64,000 nt of DNA, from the NCBI GenBank assembly GCA_024500155.1, contig CM044880.1:6014001-6078000 (forward strand), given 5' to 3'. The position numbers and the translations under genes were made by a program. Source of the stretch: Chenopodium formosanum (Eukaryota > Streptophyta > Magnoliopsida > Caryophyllales > Amaranthaceae). The notes under the pieces were generated by a model. It was not told the origin of the DNA. It saw nothing but the letters and a program-made list of their open reading frames with translations, and searched no databases. Shown in pieces: positions 33,803 through 44,027 of this stretch; within the stretch, counting starts at the first letter, position 1, and each line of letters starts with the position of its first letter.

Positions 33803-34592
33803 CTCAACTGCTAAACGTCGCTCCCATTTTACATACTAACGCTCCCTTTTTGACATGAAAGGACGATATTGCCCTTTGTGTAAATTGTAGTGCATAATGG
33901 TATAATATCATTCCCGACCCCTCCACTTACTACCACGTGGTAAAAAAAAAAAACCCGAACTACCACATCCGACCTCGGCCCACCACATTCGATCTACCAT
34001 CAAAAATCCAAGTTAATTTTTTTAAAAAAAATTTACTCAGCATTAGCAACAGGTTTAGGACGATGGATGTCGACAACATTCGGACACCGAAAGCTTCGTC
34101 GGAGGATTCCATAAGTCGTCGTACTATTTTTTTAAAAAAATTAAAATAAAACATCCGCCTAAAATTTTAGGATCCACGTAGGTGGATCCACTCAAAATTT
34201 CCGGATCCACCAAGGTGGATCCTAATGTTTTGGGCAGATGTATGTAGTGCTTTTTTTTTTCTTTTTTTTTCTTAAATTGATTAATTAATCAAATTTACTA
34301 TTGTAATCTTTGTATTACTATTATTATTATTTTATTATGATTAGTATTAATTTTGTGATTAGAGTAATTAGTATTATTATTTTATCAAATTTATTATTGT
34401 AATCTAATTTTTTGTTTTCCTGATTTTACTTATTTTTTTTAGAGAATAAAATGAGAGTATGAGAGTGAAGTACGAGAGTTTTGAGTACCGTAAAGTGAGT
34501 CGTGGCTATTTATTTGAAAGGGGTAAAAATGGAAAATCTTAAAAAAATGCGAGCGATGCCTAGTAAAAGGGGTGCGACGTTTAACAACCCCC
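33803..34592. mobile_element. TIR element, ~790 bp
   Basis: Direct repeat TTCTTAAA at 33795-33802 and 34593-34600. Inverted ends share (T/C)TG(T/C)TAAACGTCGC and CCC.TTTTAC. An internal hairpin at about 34160-34225 is made of CGGATCCACCAAGGTGGATC-type words. No transposase; an 8-bp duplication would fit hAT. Confidence 0.6.
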
Positions 34593-34600
34593 TTCTTAAA

Positions 34601-35206
34601 TAGACCTGGTTCACACTAATTTATTGTGAACCACTAACATAAGGGAAACTTTAGTTGTTTTATTAGAAAAAAAAACGGTCACTATAATAGAAAAAGGGGG
34701 TTATTTTAGTTTTTAAGGGCCCAAATTGAGCTCTAAATTGGCATAAAAAAATCTCGTTTTACGTGTCATAAAATGTATCAATTTACGAGTCATTAAATTT
34801 TTTTTTTTTTTTTGCTGGAAAAAATGTTCTTTTCAAATTTTGAGGGTCATTTTAATCTTTAAGGAACCAAATTAAACTTGAAATTTTGCAAAAAAATTAA
34901 TGTAGCACCTCATTTTGTGGTGTAATAAATGTACGAGTAAACCAGTAATGTCTTTTCCTTGGAGGAATTAAATACATCCTAGAAAACAATGACAAAATAT
35001 GAAAATAACTCTAGTCCTTGCCCTTGCTACACTCTAGGAAAGTTAGAATTCTTCCTAGTTTACTTAGCCTAGCTTGTTAGGCTCGGTAGAAATGTGTACA
35101 CTAGAATTGGTAATACAAATAATGTAGTCTACTTTGTTCCAATAACCCCTTCTCCGGGTTATCGCTGCACCTTTGCTGCATTTCTATAAATAAGGTTACA
35201 TTAGAT
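34601..35206 (+). other. Region upstream of the copia element, probable LRK4 promoter
   Basis: Non-coding. It includes TATAAATA at 35185-35192, 15 bases before the copia insertion. It could equally be part of an unrelated LTR: TGTAGCACCTC near 34912 looks like an LTR start, but no partner was found. Confidence 0.45.
35185..35192 (+). promoter_or_regulatory. Candidate LRK4 TATA box, separated from its gene by the copia insertion
   Basis: TATAAATA. Leaving out the insertion, it would lie about 86 bases before the LRK4 ATG, close to the LRK2 spacing (88). Confidence 0.4.
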
Positions 35207-35302
35207 CATCAATTAATAATGCAAGACATAAATATGCTATCTGCTCCTCCCCTGCTCATCATTCTCTCTGTTTTTGTAGGGTACATCATTATCTAAAGAG
35301 CT

Positions 35303-37424
35303 CTAAATTCTGCTGCCAAATCCAGTATACCCTTGAGGTAATGACATGTACACATCTTCCTGAAGCTCTCCATTAAGAAAGGCATTAGTGACATCCATCT
35401 GAGTTGTATGCCAACCATACATAGCAGCTATAGCAAGGACAACTCTTACAGTGGTCATTTTTGCCACTGGAGCAAAAGTTTCTTTGTAGTCTACTCCATA
35501 TTGCTGCCTGCAACCCAGAACCACTATCCTTGCCTTGTGTCTCTCCAATGTACCATCAGATTTGAACTTGGTTTTATAAATCCATTTACATCCTATTACC
35601 TTTTTGCCAGGTGGTAAGGATGTGACTTCCCAAGTTCCATTTTTCTCACATTGAGCAAGCTCTTGATTCATAGCCTCTACCCAATGCATTTCTCTCACAG
35701 CATGTTTATATGTCTCTGAGACAATTGAAAGAAAACAATGGAACTCAGGGTGAATTGTTTGCAGGGCAACATTTGCTATTTGTCTATCTTTTTTGTTGTT
35801 TGGCTTGATGTAGTCTTTCATCCAAGCTGGTTCTCTAGTTTGTCTAGAGCTGTGTCTGGTTTGTTGTGGTGTACTGTGAGTGTTTTGGTCTTTGTTTTGA
35901 TTTGGGTTAGTATCAGCATCATCATCATGATCAGCAACATTCTCATCATTTCTGTCCTGATCACAACAATCATCAGCTAGGTCAATGAAGGACTGAAGGT
36001 TTGGATCAGTGTTTTGTGGAAGAACAACAGGTAAGGGTTGCATAAGATGATTAAAGGACTGAAGTTGATAAGGAAATATTTCTTCATGGAATATTACATC
36101 TCTTGAGACAAATGTCTTTTTGGAGGTCAGATCAAGCAACCTGTAACCTTTTTGTGCAGCTGGATAGCCCAAGAAAATACAGGGCAAACCTCTGGCCTGA
36201 AATTTGTCCTTTTTGATGGAGTGTGTATAGGCAAAAGCAAGGCATCCAAATACTTTCATATGACTGTATTCAGGGATTTTCTTGAACAACATCTCAAAAG
36301 GAGTCTTGTTCTTCAGGACTTCAGTTGGAAGTCTGTTAATTATGTGCGCAGCTGTCATGACACAATCACCCCAAAAAGAGAGGTTCAGACCAGCTTGAAA
36401 TCTGATAGCTCTGGGAATTTCCAAAATATGCCTGTGTTTTCTTTCCACCCTTGCATTTTGCTGTGGTCTATCTACACAGGAATTTTGATGCACAATTCCC
36501 ATCTTTGCAAAGAAATCTTGACAATGACTGTCTTCAAATTCCAATGCATTATCTGATCTCAGAATTTTGATTTTTTTTATCAAAATGAGTGTTGGCATAG
36601 TTGTTGAAAGCTTTAAATTGAGTAAGAGCTTCAGACTTGTGCTGCAATAGATAAACCCAGGTCATTCTTGAGAAATCATCAACCAAGGTCAGAAAGTATC
36701 TGTATTTTCCTCTAGTGCACACTTTATATGGACCCCATATGTCCATGTGAACAAGCTCAAAGGGTTTTTTGGCATGAGATTCACTCAATCTGTAAGGTTG
36801 TTTTGTGAATTTTTCCATTGGACAGGTTATGCACACTTGATCATTTTCTGATATGACCTGCTTAACACATTCAATGTGTTTCAGTTTACTAACTGAGGCA
36901 TGTCCCAGTCTATTGTGCCAAACAGTGAATGAAACATTGCTCTTCTTTGATGTCACACTAAATGAAGTGTGTTTACAGACATCACTGTTAACACTGCCTG
37001 AGTTACCCACCAGTTGAGTTACACCCAAGTTCTGATCCAAGGGTTTGTTGATCAGATAATACAGACTATTTTTCATCTTTCCCAGGCCTTTGATTTTACC
37101 TGATTTCATGTCTTTAATTACACAATGAGTACCATAGAAAACCACTTCACACTGAGAATCTTTCACCAGCTTGTTCACAGACAACAGATTGTGTCTGAAG
37201 TTTGGCACACAAAGTACATTTTTCAATACCAAGGAATTGGCAAGTTCAGCAGAGCCTACATGTGAAATAAGAGATGTGTCTCCTGTTGGAAAATTTATCT
37301 TCATCTGAGCTTGAACAGTCTGCGGTGTTGACAGATTTTTCACTGATGAAGTCATGTGATCTGATGCCCCAGAGTCAATTATCCAATCTTCACACACAGC
37401 AACAGCAGAAAGACAGGACACCAT
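35303..37424 (-). pseudogene. copia pol: protease, integrase and partial reverse transcriptase
   Basis: Protease motif DSGASDHM near 37370, GAG-pre-integrase WHNRLGHAS near 36910, integrase core from about 36760 (HMDIWGPY), and RT beginning CKWIYKTKF to the first catalytic-Asp segment (DVTNAFLNG). Copia order, with integrase before RT, is clear. The frame breaks at a T8 run (36571-36578) and the coding region ends inside RT. Not functional. Confidence 0.88.
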
Positions 37425-37619
37425 TCCAGAGAAGCTTTCCAGCTCTTTATCTGTTTCCTCTCCCTTTTGTTGAAATACAGCATTAGCAGCTGAGCTGTGA
37501 CTGAGTAGCTTTGCAAACTACTCCTGAGTCAAGGTAATGCTGTTACCAGCACTTGTATGAGCAGCTGCTGCAATTTTGGGAGAAGATTTCATTCCAGACC
37601 ATTTTTGTTCTTTGATTTT

Positions 37620-38498
37620 TTAAGCAATTTTAGCTGAACTAGAAGCAGGATTAGTCTTGTACTTATGGTGCCATTTTGGATACCCAATGACAGTCCAACA
37701 CCTTTTCTGAAAGTGACCTTTACCACCACAAGCTCCACAGATCAAGGATCTTTCATGACCTTGAGTAGACTGTGTTGCTTGTTGTCTGCTATACATGGCA
37801 GAACTTCCAGATTCAACACCAGCAAATTCAAGAATTTCTCTCTGGCTTTCTTCTTGATGCAACATTGAACAGGCAGACTCAACAGTGGGAAGGGGTGTCA
37901 ACATTAAAATTTGACTTCTCATATAGCACTGTAATCATCATCTAGGCCATTTAAGAACTGAAACAGTCTGCTTTCTTCTTGATATTTTGAAATAGCATTC
38001 AACAAATTTCTCACATCTGCTGAGTTCTCAGATACAGTAGGCAAGATGTTCATAGCATCCAACTCTTCTCACAAACTTGTTAGGGATGTGTAATACACAT
38101 TCACAAATTCATGATTTTGCTTGAGGTTATAAATATCTCTGTTAAGTTTATACTTCCTAGAGCCATTATCCATAGAAAAACGTTTTTCTAATTGCACCCA
38201 TGTTTCTCTAGCAGTTCCAACATACAAAACAGATTTTTTTTATCGTGTCAGACAAGCAAGAATGAATCCAGGAGATTACCATAGAGTTGTAGGTGTCCCA
38301 TTGTTCTGATTTAGCAGCATATGCAGACCTCAAAACGGTGCATGTAACAAATCCCAATTTCTTCTTCGATGATAGAGTAATTTCCATTGACCTTCTCCAA
38401 GCCCTGTAATCGGCTGCTCCTGTCAGCTTGTCAACAGAAATGGAGTAAGATCCATCATTTGGATGCAGATACAAAGGACTTGAAGTATCAGCTGCCAT
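37620..38498 (-). pseudogene. copia gag, frameshifted
   Basis: The start near 38498 (MAADTSSPLYLHPND) leads into an N-terminal gag domain with YRAWRRSME. The frame breaks at a T8 run (38234-38241) and again near 37920. A CCHC zinc knuckle (CGACGGKGHFQKRC) lies near 37700-37740. Stops at 37618-37620 and near 37519 separate it from pol. Confidence 0.82.
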
Positions 38499-38677
38499 GA
38501 TGGTCTAACAAAGGTGGGAACTTTATGCTCAAGAATAAGATGAAGAAAGAGATTTAAAAAATATATTAAAGGAAGGATTTTTATTTATCAAATGAGATTA
38601 TCAATGACCAGTAATATAGCAAGAACAAGAAAACTGAGGCAAACAATCTCGATATTGCACCTCCCGCTCTGATACCA

Positions 38678-39009
38678 TGAAGAATAAGTTAGATCGATGA
38701 GTGCAAGGAGATAAAGCTCATAACTTTGCAATGCAAGAATGATTAGCAGAGAAGAAAAGAGGCAGGAAGAATTTTAGGTCATTCTCATTATTATTCCAAG
38801 GACTCAGTACAGCTGAATATATAGTAACTACAGGACAAATAAGTTGGTGAAACAAATAGCCAATCAGCATTACATGATCATTACAAGCAAATAGAAATAA
38901 CGGCAACAATTAGAGAGATTACTAAAAAGTCCTTGGAGCTAAAAACAGAGAGAATGATGAGCAGGGGAGGAGCAGATAGCATATTTATGTCTTGCATTAA
39001 TTAACAACA
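38678..39009 (-). repeat. copia 5' LTR (332 bp) with adjacent primer-binding site
   Basis: On the minus strand it runs from TGTTGTTAATTAATGC to CTTATTCTTCA and is followed directly by TGGTATCAGAGC (38666-38677), complementary to initiator Met tRNA. Its first ~66 bases recur inverted at 35212-35277. Confidence 0.8.
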
Positions 39010-39074
39010 CATCACCCTTTGTTATCCTTCAAAACATATCTTCAATTCTAATATCATTTTTATGCATTTATATT

Positions 39075-41448
39075 ATGTCACGCTCTAAGTTTTATTTGAT
39101 CATTTGTGCAATTGCACTCGCTTATAGTCTCAAACTCTTGATCGCAGAGAATAAAGAGATAGATCGTATGGCATTGCTTGATGTTAAAGCAAAAATAATA
39201 TAATACATGACCCTTTTGGTGTCATGAGTTCATGGAATGACACCCTCCACATTTGCCAGTGGCAGGGTGTCACTTGTGGTCGTAGACACCGGAGAGTGAC
39301 GGAACTAGACCTGCATTCGTTCAATCTCACAGATACCCTCTCTCCCTACCTCGGAAATTTAAGCTTTCTTAGAGTGCTGCTAATTCAAAATAATAGTTCA
39401 TTGTCCAATCCCTCCTAAAATTGGACGTATGCATAGGTTGCAGTACATTGGAATGGATAGAAATCATTTGACTGGCAACATCCCTTCTTCTTTAGGGAGT
39501 TTGTCTTCCCTTTCTAATTTCTATGCAGTGGAGAATAGCCTTAAGGAAGCATTCCTCACAGCCTCGGCAACTTGAAAAGCCTAACCGAAATCTCATTACC
39601 CGGGAATAAGATATATGGAGAAATCCCACCTTCAATCTTCAACCTCTCATTAGAAAGGCTGTAAATCACTGGTTGAGTTATATCTTTCTCACAACAATCT
39701 GAGTGGTATGATACCTGTTGAACTTTTTAGACTTTCGACATTGTCTATGGGACTCAATTTAGGCAGCAATCACCTCAATGGATCCCTCCCTGAAGAAGTT
39801 GGGCTGTTGTATAATCTAGAAGGCCTTGATATATCAAGGAACATGCTATCAGGCAAGATTCCATGCTCTCTTGGTAGTTGCATAGCATTAGAGGTCCTAG
39901 AAATGGGGGTAACTACTTCAAAGGCCTCATTCCAAGTGAATTGAGGATGTTGAAAGGTCTTGTAGAGTTAGATTTGTCCCAAAACAATCTATCCGGTGAA
40001 ATTCCAAATTTCTTAGCGAGTCTCCAATTGCAAAGGCTAAATCTTTCATACAATAGCCTTAAAGGTGAAGTACCTGCAGGTGGAGTTTTTAACTATGCTG
40101 CCAATCTTTCGATAATTGGAAACAATGGGTTGTGTGGGGGAATACCCGAGATGAAGTTGCCACGGTGCAATTTTAGCTTTAGTGACCATAAAAGAAGATC
40201 AAAACACAGGTTTAAATCAGTTGCCATGATTATTTCCGGAGTTTTAGGATTTGTTTTACTGGTGGTGTTGCTTGTGGTATACATGTTTCGGTATAGAAAG
40301 AGGACTAAGGAACCTAAAGCTTACAATGATACAGAAACTTTTCAAAATTTGTCTTACCAAACACTTGTTAAAGCCACAAACAATTTCTCTGTTGAAAATC
40401 TGCTTGGTCGCGGTACTTTTGGGGTTGTATACAAGGGAATACTTGACCAGGACGGATCAACAATTGCCGTCAAGATATTCAACCTAGAGTATCATGGTGC
40501 TTCCAAGACTTTCATGGCTGAATGCAGGGTCCTTAGAAGCATTAGACATCGAAATCTTGTCAAGATAATAACTGCTTGTTCAAGCGTTGATTATCAAGGA
40601 AGAAATTTCAAGGCGTTGATTTATGAATTCATGGCGAATGGGAGTTTGGAAGATTGGTTGCATCCAACAGAGGAAAGCAGCAGCAATGTTGACATAAATA
40701 ACTCACCAAAAAATTTAAATCTTCGCCGGAGAGTTAATATTGCAGTTGATGTTGCATTTGCCTTGGAATATCTTCACCACGACTATGGTACCTCGATAGT
40801 TCATTGTGACCTCAAGCCAAGCAATATTCTCCTCGATGAAGAAATGATAGCACATGTCAGTGAATTCGGATTGGCCAAATTCATCTTCACAGAAATGAGC
40901 AACTCTCATGGAAATCAATCTAGCTCTTTAGGAGTTAGAGGAACTATAGGTTACGCTCCTCCAGGTACAGTAAATCTTTAGACCTTTTTTAATATCTCTA
41001 CTAAACTTGTTTTCAAGTATATTAACCATGTGTTAGTTGTTGCATATTGATTGCAGAGTATGGTGTGGGAAATGGGGTGTCTACCAGCGGTGATGTCTAT
41101 AGTTTCGGGATCATTTTACTAGAAATGTTTACGGGGAAGAGTCCTACTAATGACATGTTCAAAGAGGGGCTGAGCCTACACGGCTTGGTGAAAGCAGCAC
41201 TGCCTCAGCAGATAACGAAGATATTAGACCATGCTCTCCTTGAAGACATAGACGACGAAGAACAACCGATTAAAAGAGACGTGATAATAGAGGCCTTGAT
41301 TTCTATACTTGGCATTGCACTTTCCTGCTCAACCGAGATCCCAAGAGAAAGGCTTAACATGAGTGAGGTTGCTGCTAAACTATCACCAATTAGAAATAAG
41401 CTTCTTGGAACACGTTTACAACAAAGGCGACTTCAAGCAAGCAAGTGA
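39075..41448 (+). pseudogene. LRK4, decayed LRR-RLK with promoter-proximal copia insertion
   Basis: The ATG at 39075 begins a signal peptide (MSRSKFYLII). A few-base insertion near 39195 shifts the frame and gives a TAA just before the IHDP-type block. The N-cap and first LRRs continue in another frame (39224-39418). Most central LRRs are deleted; fragments at 39420-39700 contain further stops. A frame from 39914 encodes the last LRRs, membrane helix and kinase. The kinase has LGRGTFGVVYKG, VKIF lysine and HCDLKPSN, but EFG in place of DFG (about 40862), removing the magnesium-binding Asp. Exon 1 ends at 40964; intron 40965-41056; exon 2 41057-41448 is intact and ends RRLQASK. No GTRW mini-exon. 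Confidence 0.88.
40965..41056 (+). other. LRK4 intron (phase 1)
   Basis: GTACAGTAAA...GATTGCAG, at the same APP-Glu position as in the paralogues. Confidence 0.85.
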
Positions 41449-41634
41449 TACTTCAAAAATTATTACTACTGTATATTGAAGTTTGATGGACTAAAAATGA
41501 TATTTACTTTTATGAACTTTTATGATGAATAATGCAAAAATTATAAATGGAGAAAGTATTTAAAAACGGATGAAATATATATATTGTTTTCTTATGTACA
41601 TATAATAAAAATGTAAGCTAAACTTACTCGCTCA
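41449..41634. other. LRK4 3' flank
   Basis: Ends in the remnant of a Stowaway-like right end (GTATTTAAAAACGGATGAAA, about 41550) homologous to 18720-18740. The duplicated block with 18.4-19.8 kb begins here. Confidence 0.55.
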
Positions 41635-41636
41635 GT

Positions 41637-41917
41637 TTCGTAATAATCGCAAAACTAGAGTGGGAACAAAGGTTAGTATTAGTGGAGATGTGTTTAATTG
41701 TTAGTAAGAGAGAAATAATAAAAGTGATGTAAGTGGGGAAAGTTGGAGAGAGGAATAATAAAATATTGATCGGTCCTTACCAAATAAGAAAGTTTGTAAT
41801 TATTATTAAATGGATGAAAAAGAAAAGGCATGGCAATTATTACAAAACGAAAGGGTTCCTTCCACAAAAAAAAAAAAATAAAAAAAAAAAAAAAAATAAA
41901 AAAAAAATACGGAGGAC
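41637..41917. mobile_element. Stowaway-like MITE, uninterrupted copy of 18797-19668
   Basis: Starts CTCGCTCAGTTTCGTAATAA, ends TACGGAGGAC, TA on both sides. A long A-rich run at 41866-41908 expanded inside it. Single GATGTAAG at about 41725: the empty site matching the hAT insertion at 18.9 kb. Confidence 0.8.
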
Positions 41918-42070
41918 TATATTCCAACTATAATGTTGGAAGTGCAATCCTACATTAGGAGCAATTTTAAGGACTAGATTCCTTTACCTTTTCCAAATTG
42001 TCTAACCCAACGCGTAAGAGGCTCTTGCCCCATAGACCCCTTTCTCTTATTTATTGAAAATATATATATA

Positions 42071-42150
42071 CTACCTCCGGTCCAAATTACTCGCAACTTT
42101 GAAATATTTTATATCTTATAAATAATACCCCAAAGTTGCGAGTAATATAT
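42071..42150. repeat. Short inverted-repeat MITE-like sequence, ~80 bp
   Basis: CTACCTCCGGTCCAAATTAC at the left; AAATTACTCGCAACTTTG is answered by CAAAGTTGCGAGTAATAT at the right. The left end is of Stowaway type; the right terminal bases are lost into a (TA)n run. Confidence 0.65.
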
Positions 42151-42153
42151 ATA

Positions 42154-42374
42154 TAGTGGCGGAGGGAGGGGGTACAATGGAGGACAGCTGTCCCCCCACT
42201 TAATAAAAAAAATCAGGTTTTTCTAACTTTTTTTTTTTTTTTTTTACATGTCAAGTATTTAACAACCTGAATTTCAGCTATTTAATTATTTTTGTGTCAA
42301 TTTTTTTCCCTGACATTTTTGTCACGTCATGCGATGTCTTTCATTGTCCCCCTGGTTTAAATTTTCTGGCTCCG

Positions 42375-42378
<4 letters not shown>
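42154..42378. mobile_element. hAT-like MITE, 225 bp, between (TA)n tracts
   Basis: Termini TAGTGGCGGAGGGAGG and, as inverse, TAGGCGGAGCCAGAAA, a common plant hAT end type. The TATATATA target hides the 8-bp duplication. A 70-base (TA)n follows to 42448. Confidence 0.75.
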
Positions 42379-42448
<70 letters not shown>

Positions 42449-42451
<3 letters not shown>

Positions 42452-44027
42452 GTTAAAATGGTATTATAAAATAATTTTCCACTATTTCAAAATAAATGAC
42501 TCATCTTGACTAGGCATGTATGTAGTATTTTGACCAATAATCTCATTAAATTATTAATAAGTATAAATTCTAAAAAGTTTATATTTAAAAAATACACATT
42601 GATGATTCTAATTAGTATTAGGTAGGTAGGCAAACTTTTTCCTTATGTATAAATCACTAAATATGATTTAAAGTGGTTTACGTGAATGAGGGAGTATGAA
42701 AATCCATAGTATAACAATAATATTAGAATGGGGAGGTAATGAGATATTAGACTAGTGACATTGATAACGCCGGTCCACCACTGTTTGGACTAGGAGTTTT
42801 ATTTCCATGACTTCACACTTAAGTTAGACTCCACTTTTGTTTCATATGCTGAATGAATATGATGTATCAAGATTTTTAGCATATATTACAAGCATATGCT
42901 CTACGCCATCGAATGAGTGGAACATTATGAGGTCTTATTTGTGAGACATGTAAATTCTAGGAAGAAACTTAAAAACTTAGTCTGCATACATTTCCAAAGT
43001 TAAGTTGCACTCATAACTCTTAATTACTTCATTCTATAAAACAAAAATGATATTAAAAAATTTAAGAATATTAAATAAAAATTCAGAATTCTCCAATCTT
43101 TTAAAGTTTAGCTTAGATGTTTATTAGCTGGAGTTATCCTTCTCCACTCGTTATATAAATTTCATGCATTTGTCTCTACATTTTATAGTCAAGTCGTCTT
43201 TCGCCACTCTAAGTCTTTGTTCTTAACACATTTACTCCATATCTTATTAACATTGGAGAGTTAGAGAGGACAAAAGTATGAAAATTGTATATTATTATAT
43301 GGAACAGAGTAGTCTCTATCATCCTCGTCATACACTACTTGGTAGTCAAGTCATCTCTAAGTATCCCAAATTGTTACCCCTAGTTTTCAAGTCATTAAAA
43401 AAACTTTACCAGGATACTATACCTTCTTAATGGCAGTTATCCTTATTACGAAGTATATTTTTTTCATAGAAAATATATTGTATTATATGAATATAGGAAT
43501 ACATATAATACTTGTAATTGCTAAGCCAATTACTTATATTAAAATAGCGATCGATCATAAATTTATATTGATTAATTTTTTATTTATTAATATATGTATT
43601 GATTTTAAAATCTAAGCATGGCTCGGAATTACATAATGTAAAAACGTACTCTTAGTCAAGTTGTCTCTAAGTATCTCCCATTGTTACTCCAAATAGTTTT
43701 CAAGTGAATAGATAATATAGGCCTCAATGGAAGCAATCAATGTCTGAATAGATAAATTTATACCTGCCACATACTTTTATTTCATAATAAGAACATTGAA
43801 AATTCAGAGTCAAGGTCTATGTATTTTTTTCCAAGTATTTTTATTTCTCAACTAAAATGCATGCACATCTACAGTAGTAATATAAATATAGCTTCAAAAT
43901 AAGAACATCGAAAATTCAGAGTTCACAAACCTTAAAACATTTAGCCTAGATGTTTATTAAGCACTAGAATTATCGTCCCTCACTCTTCTTATGTATAATA
44001 GTCGAATTATATAGCTTTTTCTCCAAA
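42449..44027. other. LRK4-LRK5 spacer
   Basis: Non-coding. A ~50-base word (AGTCAAGT.(A/G)TCTCTAAGTATC) occurs at 43343-43392 and again at 43654-43705, and GAACAT(T/C)GAAAATTCAGAGT at about 43791 and 43900. LRK5's promoter should be here; no clear TATA box was chosen. Confidence 0.5.

Larger units (their letters stand above)
35212..39009 (-). mobile_element. Ty1-copia retrotransposon, truncated, with inverted LTR-type ends
   Basis: Minus-strand order: LTR (39009-38678), Met-tRNA primer site, gag, protease, integrase, start of RT. It stops in RT near 35303; the rest of RT, RNase H and a normal 3' LTR are missing. The left end (35212-35277) instead carries the first ~66 bases of the LTR in the opposite orientation. 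A 5-bp CATCA flanks both ends (35207-35211 and 39010-39014). It is inserted about 65 bases before the LRK4 ATG. Confidence 0.82.

Noticed and set aside
34912..35211. Possible separate LTR starting TGTAGCACCTC
   Set aside because: No matching terminus, primer site or second copy was found, so it is left as possible promoter DNA.
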